Shown: in pieces, positions 17,132 to 26,641 of the stretch
How positions within the stretch are numbered: position 1 is the stretch's first letter
Layout of the letters: each line of letters begins with the position of its first letter
NCBI RefSeq assembly: GCF_000968375.1
Contig: NZ_CP009933.1
Coordinates: 2,604,001 to 2,668,000 of the forward strand
DNA length: 64,000 bases
Origin: Clostridium scatologenes
GTDB taxonomy: Bacteria; Bacillota; Clostridia; Clostridiales; Clostridiaceae
Direction of reading: 5' to 3'
Notes under the pieces: model-generated
Database searches by the model: none
The model's input: only the letters and a program-made list of their open reading frames with translations
Told to the model about the DNA's origin: nothing
Translations under genes and position numbers: made by a program

Positions 17132-19015
17132 TTATTCATCTTCATTATTTTCTTCTATTTCAATTCCAGCTAACTTCATTAAATATAAAGCATTTCTTGT
17201 AGGTGAAATTCCAGACTTCAATTTATAATCAAAATAAATTTTATTATCTCTATAGTATTCAGAAAAATGGTAGTTTTTAATTTTGGAATCTTTATCATTT
17301 GCCATTTCACCTAGTTCCAAGTCATGAGTGGATATAAATCCAAGATTTCCAGTTCTACTTAATTGCTTTACTAAAATCATAGCTCCAGTATGTCTATCTT
17401 TTGAATTAGTTCCCTTAAAAATTTCATCTAATAAAAATAATACTTTTTTACCTTCCTTTGAGGCCTCAACAATATTTTTAATTTTTAGTATTTCTGCATA
17501 AAAGGAAGATATACTTTGACCTAAATTATCGCTTGTTCTCATACAACTATAGAGATCCATAATAGTACAGCAAAATTCATCTGCACATACAGGAGCTCCA
17601 GCATACGCCAATATAATATTAATTCCTACAGTCCTCATAAATGTACTTTTCCCTGACATATTAGAACCTGTTATAAGTGCAACTTGATATGGTTCTTCTA
17701 TATTTAAATTATTACATACTCTTTTTTCTCCTAAAAGCGGATGACCCATATTTTTTGCTGTAATCATCGATGCTCCAGCTACAATCTTAGGCATGCTCCA
17801 ATGTGGATTATCATATTTAATATTTGCAATACTGCATAATGCTTCTAGTTCCCCTATTATAACAAGCCACTTTTCAAAGTCATCACCTGCTTTTATCTTC
17901 CATTTTTCAATAGAAATAGTCCAGTGATATTCTAACATGAGAATTGAATTTAAAATAGGATATAATGTATTACGTCTACTTACTATAGATTCACAAATCT
18001 TAGAAAAAGTATCTATTTGTTTATATGCGCTTTTGGCATCATTGTCATAAAGTGTTTTACACAAATCTATAATGTACTTTGACTTAAATTTATGCTTTTC
18101 TATATGCTTGAGCATATTTCTATATGTTTTTATACTATAATTATATTTCTCTGCAATAATTAAGTTCTTCATCCTATCTTCTCTTTTTATCCTTAAAATA
18201 ACACATTGAACAAGGATGAAAAAAATAGGAATATAGTATGGAATTATGTAAAATATTTTTGGTGCACTTGTACTAGTGTCCAGTAAAACTGCTATGACAT
18301 AATCAATTATTCTAACTATTAATGTTAAACTGGTTATTCCAGTCACTATTGAAAGAACTCTTAAAATCCAAATTATTTTATTTTTTAATATATAGTCATT
18401 TTTTTCTTTTATCCATGCAAAAAGCTCTTTGGTATCTTGTTTATCATTACAAATTATTTTTGCTTCTGCCTCAAGCCTCTGTCTAAAGTGTATTTTAGCT
18501 CCCAGTTCTGTAACTGCACACTGTCTATCATGTATAATCTGTTCATTTTCAGGTTTTTTTGTTAATATTTCTTTCAATCTTTGTCTTCCAACGTAAGTGC
18601 GGCATGTATTTATCCATTGAAACAAAGAAACTTTTCCAAAAATATCAAGATCATATGAATAATTATGGTTTTCATCTACAAATTCTTCTCCAGTATCCTG
18701 AAAATCTTTCCAATGTCCCTTTAGTCTTTTTATTGAAGTTTCATTTATTCCCTTAAGTGCAGCTATGTATTTCTTTTCATTTTCTATATTTTTATGTAAG
18801 TGAGCTAGATAACAAAGCAAAATAATCATAACTAAGACTACAGAATCAAATATTAAATAAAATTTTAAGGTATACATTCTTATTAAAATTACAAATCCCA
18901 ATATAAAAACAGCAAGCCTTAAATTACTTAGACTATTCATACGTTTCTCTTGTTTTTTTAATAATAAATTATATTTAGTTTTTCTTTTTTCATATTCCTT
19001 TAATGCTACTATCAA
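17132..19015 (-). CDS. Membrane-anchored MutS-like ATPase
   Basis: A 627-residue protein with a MutS-type ATPase in its last third. The Walker A motif GSNMSGKST lies near residue 445, followed by SSFYAEILKI, the Walker B LFLLDEIFKGTNSKDR and the histidine switch FISTHDLELG. There is no mismatch-recognition domain I or connector, and no Smr domain, so it is neither MutS1 nor MutS2. Two hydrophobic hairpins, about residues 30-75 and 205-275, should anchor it in the membrane. A helical lever and clamp region (about 285-420) resembles MutS domains III-IV. The start is TTG behind AGGAGGAG. Proteins of this build are annotated in clostridia as MutS-related, but their job is not known to me. It stands alone. 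Confidence 0.8.
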   Translation of the reverse strand: MIVALKEYEKRKTKYNLLLKKQEKRMNSLSNLRLAVFILGFVILIRMYTLKFYLIFDSVVLVMIILLCYLAHLHKNIENEKKYIAALKGINETSIKRLKGHWKDFQDTGEEFVDENHNYSYDLDIFGKVSLFQWINTCRTYVGRQRLKEILTKKPENEQIIHDRQCAVTELGAKIHFRQRLEAEAKIICNDKQDTKELFAWIKEKNDYILKNKIIWILRVLSIVTGITSLTLIVRIIDYVIAVLLDTSTSAPKIFYIIPYYIPIFFILVQCVILRIKREDRMKNLIIAEKYNYSIKTYRNMLKHIEKHKFKSKYIIDLCKTLYDNDAKSAYKQIDTFSKICESIVSRRNTLYPILNSILMLEYHWTISIEKWKIKAGDDFEKWLVIIGELEALCSIANIKYDNPHWSMPKIVAGASMITAKNMGHPLLGEKRVCNNLNIEEPYQVALITGSNMSGKSTFMRTVGINIILAYAGAPVCADEFCCTIMDLYSCMRTSDNLGQSISSFYAEILKIKNIVEASKEGKKVLFLLDEIFKGTNSKDRHTGAMILVKQLSRTGNLGFISTHDLELGEMANDKDSKIKNYHFSEYYRDNKIYFDYKLKSGISPTRNALYLMKLAGIEIEENNEDE

Positions 19016-19133
19016 CTTACTCCTCCTATCTAAATGGTTTTCAAATAAAATATGTCAATTCTAAACCAAAGTAAATCATTCCCAAATATAATAATACATC
19101 ATATAAAATATATAACTCAAGTATTTTAAAGTA

Positions 19134-19172
19134 AAGAACGTATATAGATTTACATGATCCATATACGTTCTT
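19134..19172 (-). terminator. htpG terminator
   Basis: AAGAACGTATATA (19134-19146) pairs with ATATACGTTCTT (19161-19172). On the minus strand it is followed by TACTTTAAAAT. It lies 74 bases past the htpG stop. Confidence 0.65.
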
Positions 19173-19245
19173 GAAATTTAAGTTAAATACAATTTTTAAC
19201 CTTGAAACACACAACTGACATCTTAATTCAACACTTACATATACC

Positions 19246-21135
19246 TTATTTAATTAAATTGCATATATCATTTGCAAATTGAACTGGATCTTCTATTGAA
19301 AGACCTTCAATCAATAATGCTTGATTATATAAAATATTTGAATACATTTTTACTTTATCTTTATCTTCTTCAAATGCCTTTTTAATAGCATCAAACATTT
19401 CATGATTTGTATTTATTTCTAAAATCTTATCAGCTTTAAGATTTGGATTATTTGGCATCATGTTAAGCACTTTTTCCATTTCAATAGAAAGTTCACCTTC
19501 GTTTGCAAGACAAACTGGATGAGTTTTCAATCTCTTTGACGCTCTAACTTCTTTAACTTTTCCACTTAAAGCTTCCTTCATGAAATCAAATAAATCTTTA
19601 TTTTCTTGTGTTTCTTTTTCATTTTCTTTTTCATCAGATTCAATACCTAAGTCTTTACTTGAAACAGATTTAAACTCTTTTTCTTTATATTTCATAAGTA
19701 TTTTAATTGCAAATTCATCAATATCATCAGTAAAGTATAATATTTCAAAGCCTTTATCTTTGATTAACTCAGTTTGTGGCAGTCTTTCAATCTTTTCTAC
19801 ACTTTCACCAGTTGCATAATATATGAATTTTTGATCTTCCTTCATACGTGAAATGTACTCATCAAGACTTACAAGTTTTTTCTCTGTTGAAGAATAGAAC
19901 ATTAATAAATCTTGAAGTACTTCCTTATTAGTTCCAAAGTCAGAATAAACACCATATTTAAGCTGTCTTCCAAAGCTCTTAAAGAATTCATCATACTTTT
20001 CACGATCATTTTTAAGCATTAATGAAAGTTCACTCTTTATTTTATCTTTTACTTTCTTTGCAATAAATTTAAGTTGTCTATCCTGCTGCAAAAGCTCTCT
20101 TGAAATGTTAAGAGAAATATCAGCAGAATCAACTAAACCTTGAACAAAGCTGAAGTAATCTGGCAATAAATCTGAGCACTTTTCCATTATTAAAACACCA
20201 TTAGAATAAAGCTCTAAACCTTTTTCAAATTCCTTTGTATAGAAATCATAAGGTGCTTTAGCTGGAATGAATAATAAAGCATTATAGCTTGCCAATCCTT
20301 CAACACTAGTATGAATTGATTTTAAAGGTTTTTCATAACCAAAATGCTTATCCATATAGAATTGGTCATAATCTTCTTGTTTTAATTCATTTTTATTTTT
20401 TCTCCAAATTGGAACCATGCTATTTAAAGTTTCATCTTCATAATAATCTTCATACTCTTTTTTACCGTCTTCTGCTTCGCTGCCTTCCTTTTCCTTACTC
20501 TTTTTCACCATCATTTTGATTGGATATTTGATAAAATCAGAGTACTTCTTAATTAAAGTTTTCAATCTATATTCATCTAGAAATTCCTCATATTTTTCAT
20601 CCTCAGTATTTGCTTTTATCTTTAATATAATTTCAGTTCCAACTATTTCTTTATCTATAGGTTCAATATCATAACCTTCTACGCCTTTTGATTCCCACTT
20701 ATAAGCTTCATCTGAATCTATAGAACGACTTATAACAGTAACTACATCTGATACCATGAAAGCTGAATAAAATCCAACTCCAAATTGACCTATGATATCC
20801 ACGCCTTCTTTTTCCTCATTTTCATTTTTAAACGCTAAAGAACCACTTTTAGCAATAGTTCCAAGGTTATTTTCAAGTTCATCCTTTGTCATCCCTATAC
20901 CTGTATCTGTAATAGTAAGAGTTCTATTCTCCTTATCTGCTGTAATCCTAATATAAAAATCTTCTTTATTGAAGCTTATATTGCTGTCAACAAGCGAACG
21001 ATAATAACTTTTATCAATTGCGTCACTTGCATTTGATATAAGTTCCCTCAAAAATATTTCTTTGTTTGTATAAATTGAGTTAATCATTAATTCAAGTAGT
21101 CTTTGAGATTCTGCTCTAAATTGTTTTGTAGCCAT
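19246..21135 (-). CDS. htpG: HtpG, Hsp90-family chaperone
   Basis: A 629-residue cytosolic ATP-dependent chaperone of normal length. The N-terminal GHKL ATPase shows ELISNASDAIDK, ITDTGIGMTKDEL and IGQFGVGFYSAF. The middle-domain catalytic arginine loop is in ISRELLQQDRQL, and the C-terminal dimer domain follows. GAAGGGAAATG precedes the ATG. A perfect CIRCE site about 245 bases upstream puts it under HrcA heat-shock repression, which is less common for htpG than for groESL or dnaK in Firmicutes. It is a single-gene transcript with a long 5' leader. Confidence 0.97.
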   Translation of the reverse strand: MATKQFRAESQRLLELMINSIYTNKEIFLRELISNASDAIDKSYYRSLVDSNISFNKEDFYIRITADKENRTLTITDTGIGMTKDELENNLGTIAKSGSLAFKNENEEKEGVDIIGQFGVGFYSAFMVSDVVTVISRSIDSDEAYKWESKGVEGYDIEPIDKEIVGTEIILKIKANTEDEKYEEFLDEYRLKTLIKKYSDFIKYPIKMMVKKSKEKEGSEAEDGKKEYEDYYEDETLNSMVPIWRKNKNELKQEDYDQFYMDKHFGYEKPLKSIHTSVEGLASYNALLFIPAKAPYDFYTKEFEKGLELYSNGVLIMEKCSDLLPDYFSFVQGLVDSADISLNISRELLQQDRQLKFIAKKVKDKIKSELSLMLKNDREKYDEFFKSFGRQLKYGVYSDFGTNKEVLQDLLMFYSSTEKKLVSLDEYISRMKEDQKFIYYATGESVEKIERLPQTELIKDKGFEILYFTDDIDEFAIKILMKYKEKEFKSVSSKDLGIESDEKENEKETQENKDLFDFMKEALSGKVKEVRASKRLKTHPVCLANEGELSIEMEKVLNMMPNNPNLKADKILEINTNHEMFDAIKKAFEEDKDKVKMYSNILYNQALLIEGLSIEDPVQFANDICNLIK

Positions 21136-21175
21136 TTATATCATTTCCCTTCATTGAAATTTTTTAACATATTAA

Positions 21176-21202
21176 AACCACACCTATAAAGTAGGTGCGG
21201 TT
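21176..21202 (-). other. Hairpin in the htpG 5' leader
   Basis: AACCACACCTA pairs with TAGGTGCGGTT around a 5-base loop. It lies about 40 bases upstream of the htpG start, inside a leader of roughly 265 nt predicted from the promoter at 21409-21436. It could be a leader structure that affects translation or stability. No ribosome-site pairing is obvious. Confidence 0.5.
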
Positions 21203-21377
21203 ATTTTTAAATTAATCAAGCCACTTTCCTACTCTCAATCCTTATAGATTTCAAAAAGATTCACATAAACTCATTGAAATTATCCACTAAACAATCTTTA
21301 CTGATTAAGAACATATATTGTAAATTCGTGATTTTATAATTTTTATTTTATCAATATGTATTTTTAAATTATTTTTG

Positions 21378-21404
21378 TTAGCACTCATCGTTATTGAGTG
21401 CTAA
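21378..21404 (-). promoter_or_regulatory. CIRCE operator (HrcA site)
   Basis: TTAGCACTC, nine bases and GAGTGCTAA match the CIRCE consensus exactly. It lies just downstream of the htpG -10 box, where HrcA would block initiation. Confidence 0.95.
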
Positions 21405-21408
21405 CTAT

Positions 21409-21436
21409 ATTTTAGCAATTATATTTTTTTTGTCAA
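21409..21436 (-). promoter_or_regulatory. htpG sigma-A promoter
   Basis: On the minus strand TTGACA (21436-21431), 16 bases and TAAAAT (21414-21409). The CIRCE site follows within five bases, which supports the assignment. Confidence 0.7.
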
Positions 21437-21631
21437 TATGTTCTTTAAATTTAATTTAAAATGCATTGTTTTTTTCAAGCTACCTAGAAATTTTGGCTAA
21501 TATTAAGTTCTAATATAGGAATTTTGGAACTTTTTTGATGAAAATGACCCATATTATTGAAAAATAAAAGACATTTCCAGTTTTCTCAACTATTATTTAA
21601 ACATAGTATGTAAATATTATGTTTTAAAAAT

Positions 21632-21661
21632 GAACTTTTTTCACATCTTAATACTCTTATA
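21632..21661 (+). promoter_or_regulatory. Possible ECF-type autoregulatory promoter
   Basis: GAACTTTTTT (21632-21641) followed 14 bases later by CTTATA (21656-21661), 19 bases before the sigma-factor ATG. GAAC-type -35 boxes are usual for ECF sigma factors that control themselves. A second GAACTTTTTT lies about 100 bases upstream. The match is weak enough to be chance in AT-rich DNA. Confidence 0.35.
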
Positions 21662-21680
21662 TATAGAATCGAGGTGCTAA

Positions 21681-22196
21681 ATGGATATAAATATATTAGT
21701 AAAAAGAGCAAAACAAGGTAATAAAGAAGCTCTAGTGCAACTTATAATGGCACAGAAAGAGGATTTTTATAAATTAGCTTATTTATATATGAAAAACGAA
21801 CATGATGCCTTAGATGCTATGCAGGACACTATTGTAATCTTATATGAAAATATACACAAATTAAAAAATGCTGATGCTTTTTACAGCTGGAGTAAAACTA
21901 TTCTGGTAAACTGTTGCAAAAAACTTTTAAAACAAAATAAAAAAACACTTTCTCTTGATAGTATTAAAGAAGATTTTTCTGAAGAAAGCTTTGGTAAAAA
22001 GGATGAACAAATTGTACTCCAAAAACACCTATCAAGTTTAAAAGAAAAATATCAAGAAGTATTAAAGCTTCATTACTTTTTGGATTTAGACAATGAAACT
22101 ATATCAAAAATGATCAATATACCAGTTGGAACAGTAAAATCTCGTATATTTAATGGCTTAAAAAAACTTAAAGAAAGCCTCGGAGGTGATGAATAG
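21681..22196 (+). CDS. ECF-type RNA polymerase sigma factor
   Basis: A 171-residue sigma-70-family protein of the extracytoplasmic-function class. Region 2 spans about residues 20-85 (YLYMKNEHDALDAMQDTIV, the core-binding and -10 helices). Region 4 spans about 115-165 (VLKLHYFLDLDNETISKMI, then PVGTVKSRIFNGLKKLKE). It would redirect RNA polymerase in response to an envelope signal. GAGGTG precedes the ATG. Its stop codon overlaps the GTG of the next gene by one base, which points to translational coupling with the DUF4179 partner, the probable anti-sigma factor. Confidence 0.9.
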   Translation: MDINILVKRAKQGNKEALVQLIMAQKEDFYKLAYLYMKNEHDALDAMQDTIVILYENIHKLKNADAFYSWSKTILVNCCKKLLKQNKKTLSLDSIKEDFSEESFGKKDEQIVLQKHLSSLKEKYQEVLKLHYFLDLDNETISKMINIPVGTVKSRIFNGLKKLKESLGGDE

Positions 22197-23470
22197 TGAA
22201 TGATACAGAAAAGCTATTAAAAGAAACTAAATTAAACTTTGATAAATTAGAAACTCCAGAAGCTCTAGAAGCTAAATTGAGAATTGCACTTAAAGATATT
22301 AAACCTAAAAATAATAAAATTTCAAAAATAAAAATTGCTTCTATATTCATTTGTTTAATATTAGCAATCTATAATTTTAACACTTTAGCTTATTATTCTG
22401 AAAAAATTACGGGTTATGATAAAGTTATGGATACAAATTTAAAAAAACTTAATGAATTAGGCAAAGGGCAGACTATAAATAAAAGTTTTACTTTTAAAAG
22501 CGGATCAATTTTTACCCTAGATGGCATAATGGTTGACGATAATAAACTCCTAACTTTTTATACAATAAAAAATTCTAAAGGAAATGTTGAAAATACAGAC
22601 ATAAAATTAGAAATAAGTGGAATTTTCGGAAGCCATTTATTTACTAATTCTTATGGAACTCTTAATGATGCCAAAACAGAAATGAAATTTACTGCAAATT
22701 TTAATCCTCCTTCAATGCTTGATAACAATTTAACATTAAATGTAATTTCTAAAGAAAATAATGAAACTGGACAAATTTCATTTGCACTAGACAAAAATAA
22801 AGCTATGGGACACAATATAAAAAAATTTCTAAATAGAACTATAGAAACAAAAGACTCTAGCCTCCATCTGCAATATATTTCTGCTTCTCCTACCACTACA
22901 GTAATTAAAGGAAGCATATCTAATATATTAGAAATAGCACTTAATAAAATCAAAGGTATAACCTTTTCACCAAGTAATTTAGATATAAAACTCATTGCTG
23001 ATGGAAAAGTTGTTGAAAATCAGGCAGCAGAACTAAGTTCAAATATTACTGGAGTTACTTTTAAGTATAATTTTCAGCCTTTACCTGCTAATTTTAAAAA
23101 GCTTCAAATTAAGTTTTCAAGCTTAACCTCTGAGCACATTATAAATAAAAATTTTAAGTTAAAAAAAGAACTAAAAAATCAAAATATCAACATTGAAAAT
23201 AGAAATATTAAAATAGATAAAATATATGAGGCTAATGGAAATACCTATATTACAATTTCTACAGAACAAGATATAATTCTAACAAAAGTAAATATGACTA
23301 TAGATGGAAAAAATCTTCCTCTTAATAAGACTAATAAAGAAAATGGTAATAAAGATTCTTATACTAGAACACTAGAATTTATAGGAACAGGTAGTAACCT
23401 AGAATTAAATATCCAACGTATGATTTACAAAACAAGTTATAATAGAACTATAGATATAATTTCAAATTAA
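22196..23470 (+). CDS. DUF4179-type membrane protein, probable anti-sigma partner
   Basis: A 424-residue protein with one membrane helix near residues 45-65 (IASIFICLILAIYNF). A short cytoplasmic N-terminus precedes it, and a large external beta-rich region follows (SGSIFTLDGIMVDDNKLLTFYTI is typical of DUF4179). In Firmicutes this domain pair follows ECF sigma genes and is taken to sense the envelope and hold the sigma factor. The start is GTG, sharing one base with the sigma-factor stop, behind CGGAGGTGATG. The signal it senses is unknown. Confidence 0.82.
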   Translation: MNDTEKLLKETKLNFDKLETPEALEAKLRIALKDIKPKNNKISKIKIASIFICLILAIYNFNTLAYYSEKITGYDKVMDTNLKKLNELGKGQTINKSFTFKSGSIFTLDGIMVDDNKLLTFYTIKNSKGNVENTDIKLEISGIFGSHLFTNSYGTLNDAKTEMKFTANFNPPSMLDNNLTLNVISKENNETGQISFALDKNKAMGHNIKKFLNRTIETKDSSLHLQYISASPTTTVIKGSISNILEIALNKIKGITFSPSNLDIKLIADGKVVENQAAELSSNITGVTFKYNFQPLPANFKKLQIKFSSLTSEHIINKNFKLKKELKNQNINIENRNIKIDKIYEANGNTYITISTEQDIILTKVNMTIDGKNLPLNKTNKENGNKDSYTRTLEFIGTGSNLELNIQRMIYKTSYNRTIDIISN

Positions 23471-23491
23471 GCAATAAGTATCACTAATTTT

Positions 23492-23564
23492 AGAGGGGTT
23501 GTGGCATTAAGAAATTTACATACAATATACTGTAGTATTTATTCTTAGTATAACATCCCCTTTT
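23492..23564. terminator. Large imperfect inverted repeat between convergent genes
   Basis: AGAGGGGTTGT and TTAAGAA on the left pair with TTCTTA and AACATCCCCTTTT on the right. It lies about 20 bases past the DUF4179 stop and about 90 bases from the efflux-pump stop on the other strand. T-runs follow on the plus strand. Probably a shared terminator. Confidence 0.5.
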
Positions 23565-23650
23565 CCCATGCTTTTGCCAATATATACATCTTTAATTTAA
23601 ACCATCATAAATAAGCTAAACAATAAATAAAACACTTTTTTCAATTATTT

Positions 23651-25019
23651 TTATATTTTTCTAATCTGTTTTTTTATTCTATCTATAAACATTAAAGGTA
23701 TTGTTGCTGCCACAACAATTAAAGTTAACATAAATACATCATCTATTGCATTCATATAGGATTCTGTATGTACGTATTTGTAAGCGAAATACAATACGCC
23801 TGTCTTAGCATTTGCCACTACTGAACCTTTTTGCAATATATAACTTTGAACAGTATTCGTAAAATTTGAAGTTACAGGGTTAAAAGGTGTTAATTGTTCT
23901 GCTAATCTATAGTAGTGTAAACTCTGTCTGTTTTGTAAAAATACTGTAAGTATAGTTGTGCTTAGTGAACCTGCTACCTGTTTTACTGTATTTTGAAGAG
24001 CTGAAGCTCTACTTATAAGTTCCGGCGGTACCTGTTCCATACTCATAGTAGTGGCAGGCATCATGCATAATCCTACACTAGCTCCTCTTATAAACAATAA
24101 AAATTTAAGTGTTGAATTACTCATATCTGTACTTAAAAAATATAATTCATAAGTTGATATAATCATTAACACTATACCTACAATAATAAAGGGTTTACCC
24201 CCTATTTTATCTGACATTTTCCCAGCTATAGGCATAGTAAGTCCTGAACCTATTGCATAGTACAACATAATAATACCTGACTGCATAGCATTAAGTCCGG
24301 ATAGATTTTGCAAAAACAATGGTATAAATACAAGCACCCCATACATGCCAAATACTATTACGTTAATTAAAATTGTATTAACTGAATAGGGAAATATTTT
24401 TAGCACTCTTAACTCCAATAAAATCTAACTTTTTGTCACTTTTTTTTACATCTTCCTTTAATATTGCTACAGCAAGAATTGTTCCTATAATACCAATAGG
24501 TACATTAATGTTAAAAATCAAATTCCAGCTTAAATATTGAACTATATATCCTCCTAAGGTTGGTCCAATAGCAGGCGCTACCATTATTGATATACCATAT
24601 ATGCCAGCTGCTAATCCAATTTTTTCTTTTGGAATTACTTTATAAAGTGTAGACATGCCAACAGGCATAATCATACCTCCACCTATAGCTTGCAAAATTC
24701 TTGCAAATATTAGTACATCTATACTCCAGGATATTCCGCACAAAAATGAACCTATGGTGAACACTACTATTGCAAATACATATACTTTCTTATAGCCTAA
24801 AACCTCTTCTAAATATCCTGTTAAAGGTATAACAGCTCCTGCCGCAAGCATATAGCCAGTTAAAACCCATCTACCAGTATCTAAAGAAGTAGAAAAAATA
24901 GACATTATTTTTGGCAATGCTATATTTACAATACTAGTATCAAGAAATGCCATAAAGGTTCCTATAATAATTACCATTAAACAAAGCCATTTATAAGAAG
25001 CTGCTTCTTTCTCTTCCAC
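23651..25019 (-). pseudogene. EmrB/QacA-type (DHA2) MFS drug pump, internally deleted and frameshifted
   Basis: The N-terminal part (25019-24378) has six helices with FLDTSIVNIALPKI (the DHA2 motif) and RILQAIGGGMIMPVGM. It runs to KLDFIGV, then leaves frame. The C-terminal part (from about 24418) resumes at LELRVLKIFPYSVNTIL. In intact pumps about 55-65 residues, including helices 7-8, lie between these points, so a deletion with frame change has joined them. The C-terminal GIIMLYYAIGSGLTMP and GKMSDKIGGKP are otherwise well preserved. The start is GTG behind GGGTGATT. It should not make a working pump. It sits with two adaptor-type genes and a TetR gene. Confidence 0.82.
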
Positions 25020-25094
25020 TTACAATCACCCACTTTTTTAATATTATCTATATCTTCTCACATACAAAACTTTCACTTAATATAAGCAACTTTT

Positions 25095-25109
25095 TCAGAG
25101 GACAATGAA
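25095..25109 (+). repeat. Fragment of family-E repeat
   Basis: TCAGAGGACAATGAA matches the core of the palindromic element at 41949-42073. It lies between the EmrA-like stop and the start of the broken pump gene. Confidence 0.35.
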
Positions 25110-25138
25110 ATTTTTTTATATTACAAAAGTGAAATTAA

Positions 25139-25795
25139 TTATTTTACATGAATCCTTACCACTGCATTAATTCCAGGTAATAATTTAACTTTTCCATAAC
25201 TATTTAATTTGATTTTTACAGTTACCTTTTGAACAACCTTAGTAAAGTTAGCACTTGTAGATGTTGGCAGTAATGAAAATTCAGAAGCTGAAGCTTCACC
25301 AATAGACTGTACTACTCCAGTAAATTTTTTATCTTTATATTTATCTATTGAAACATCTACCTTTTCACCTTCTCTTAATTTAGTTAGCTTTGTTTCTTCT
25401 ATATTTGCTGTAATATAAACTTTATCTGGATCTACTACATACGCAAGCACCTGACCAGCAGTTATTATTTCACCTACATTTACTGTTTTTTTTATGATTG
25501 TACCTTTTATAGGTGCACGCAAAACATAAGTATCTAAATTAGAATCAGGTTGTCCAGCTAATTCCTGCTGACCAACTATTTGTTCTTTATCCACCATAGT
25601 TCCTTCTTCTCCATCAAATTCCAAAAGTTTACCAGATACTTGAGAACTTATCTTATATAAATCTCCATCTACCTTTGCATCCTCCGTGGAAACAAAATAT
25701 GTACTATTATACCAATAATATATACCAATACTTACCATACATATAACCATTATAAGTAGCATGCCAATTATTATAATTTTTCTTTTTGATTTCAT
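25139..25795 (-). CDS. EmrA/HlyD-type membrane fusion protein
   Basis: A 218-residue adaptor with one N-terminal membrane helix (residues about 8-27, IIIIGMLLIMVICMVSI). A biotinyl-lipoyl half (STEDAKVDGDLYKISSQVSG) follows, then the returning half (YVLRAPIKGTIIKKTVNVGE) and a beta-barrel (TANIEETKLTKLREGEKVDV). The usual long helical hairpin between the lipoyl halves is almost absent. That is shorter than Gram-negative EmrA but usual for Firmicute homologues of this type. A GTG three codons upstream is in frame, but AGAAGGTG favours the ATG at 25795. It is intact while its partners on both sides are broken. Confidence 0.8.
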   Translation of the reverse strand: MKSKRKIIIIGMLLIMVICMVSIGIYYWYNSTYFVSTEDAKVDGDLYKISSQVSGKLLEFDGEEGTMVDKEQIVGQQELAGQPDSNLDTYVLRAPIKGTIIKKTVNVGEIITAGQVLAYVVDPDKVYITANIEETKLTKLREGEKVDVSIDKYKDKKFTGVVQSIGEASASEFSLLPTSTSANFTKVVQKVTVKIKLNSYGKVKLLPGINAVVRIHVK

Positions 25796-25810
25796 AATAT
25801 TCACCTTCTT

Positions 25811-26627
25811 TTACTTACTAAAACCTATTTGGGCAATCATGCCTGTTTTTAAAATATGACTTTCATCTTTTACTGTAACTCTCATTACATTTTTATTATT
25901 AGAATTCATCATTATTTACTACAGTAATTAAATTAGCCCCTGTAGCAGCAATTTCTCCTTCATGTATATTACAGATACTTACTACACCTGATATAGGAGA
26001 TTTAATTACCCCATTGCTTAATTGAGTTTTATAAGAATCTACTAAAGTTTGTGCCTCTTTCACTGATGCTTGAGATACAACTATATCCTGCTGTGTTGAA
26101 CCATTTTTTAACTTGCTCAAATTTTCATTATCGGAAGTCAATGTATTTTTAGCTGCAGTTAAAGCTGTCTCTACCTGTTCCATATTTTGTTTTGTATCAT
26201 ATCCTTTATCATAAAGCTGCTTTACACGATTATAATTACTTTGAATATTTTGAAGGGCTTTGTCATCACTAGCCATCTTAGCTTCTGATATAGCAATATC
26301 TTCAGGTCTAGCTGCACTTTCAACCTTGCTTAAACCAGCTTTTGCAGTGTTTACTTTTGCTTCTGCCTGTTTTACTTGATTATCTAAATCTGTAGTATCT
26401 AAATAAATAATTGCATCTCCTGCATTAACCTTACTTTCCACATCTACAGCAACCTTTGAAACCTTAGTAGGTGTAATTTTAGAAGCTAAATTTATTGAAT
26501 CATTAGACTGAATTTTTCCTACAAAAATAAATACCTCTCTTGGAGCTGCTTGAGCTTTATAATTTTCACTTACTTCTGTCTTTGCACTACTACAGCCACC
26601 CAATAATAAAGAAAATACTAAAATCAT
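25811..26627 (-). pseudogene. RND/HlyD-type adaptor lipoprotein, truncated at both ends
   Basis: The readable part (26627-25899) begins MILVFSLLLGGCSS: the hydrophobic and lipobox parts of a lipoprotein signal without the usual positively charged start. A lipoyl domain (SKVAVDVESKVNAGDAII), a coiled-coil hairpin (about residues 75-195) and GVIKSPISGVVSICNIHEGE follow. It stops at ITVVNNDEF. The last 25 residues of such a protein (VMRVTVKDESHILKTG, ending GFSK) lie in another frame down to 25811, so most of the C-terminal barrel is deleted. There is no ribosome site before 26627, and the divergent tetR start is only 14 bases away, so the promoter region is lost too. Confidence 0.78.
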
Positions 26628-26641
26628 TTTAGGTGATGAAA

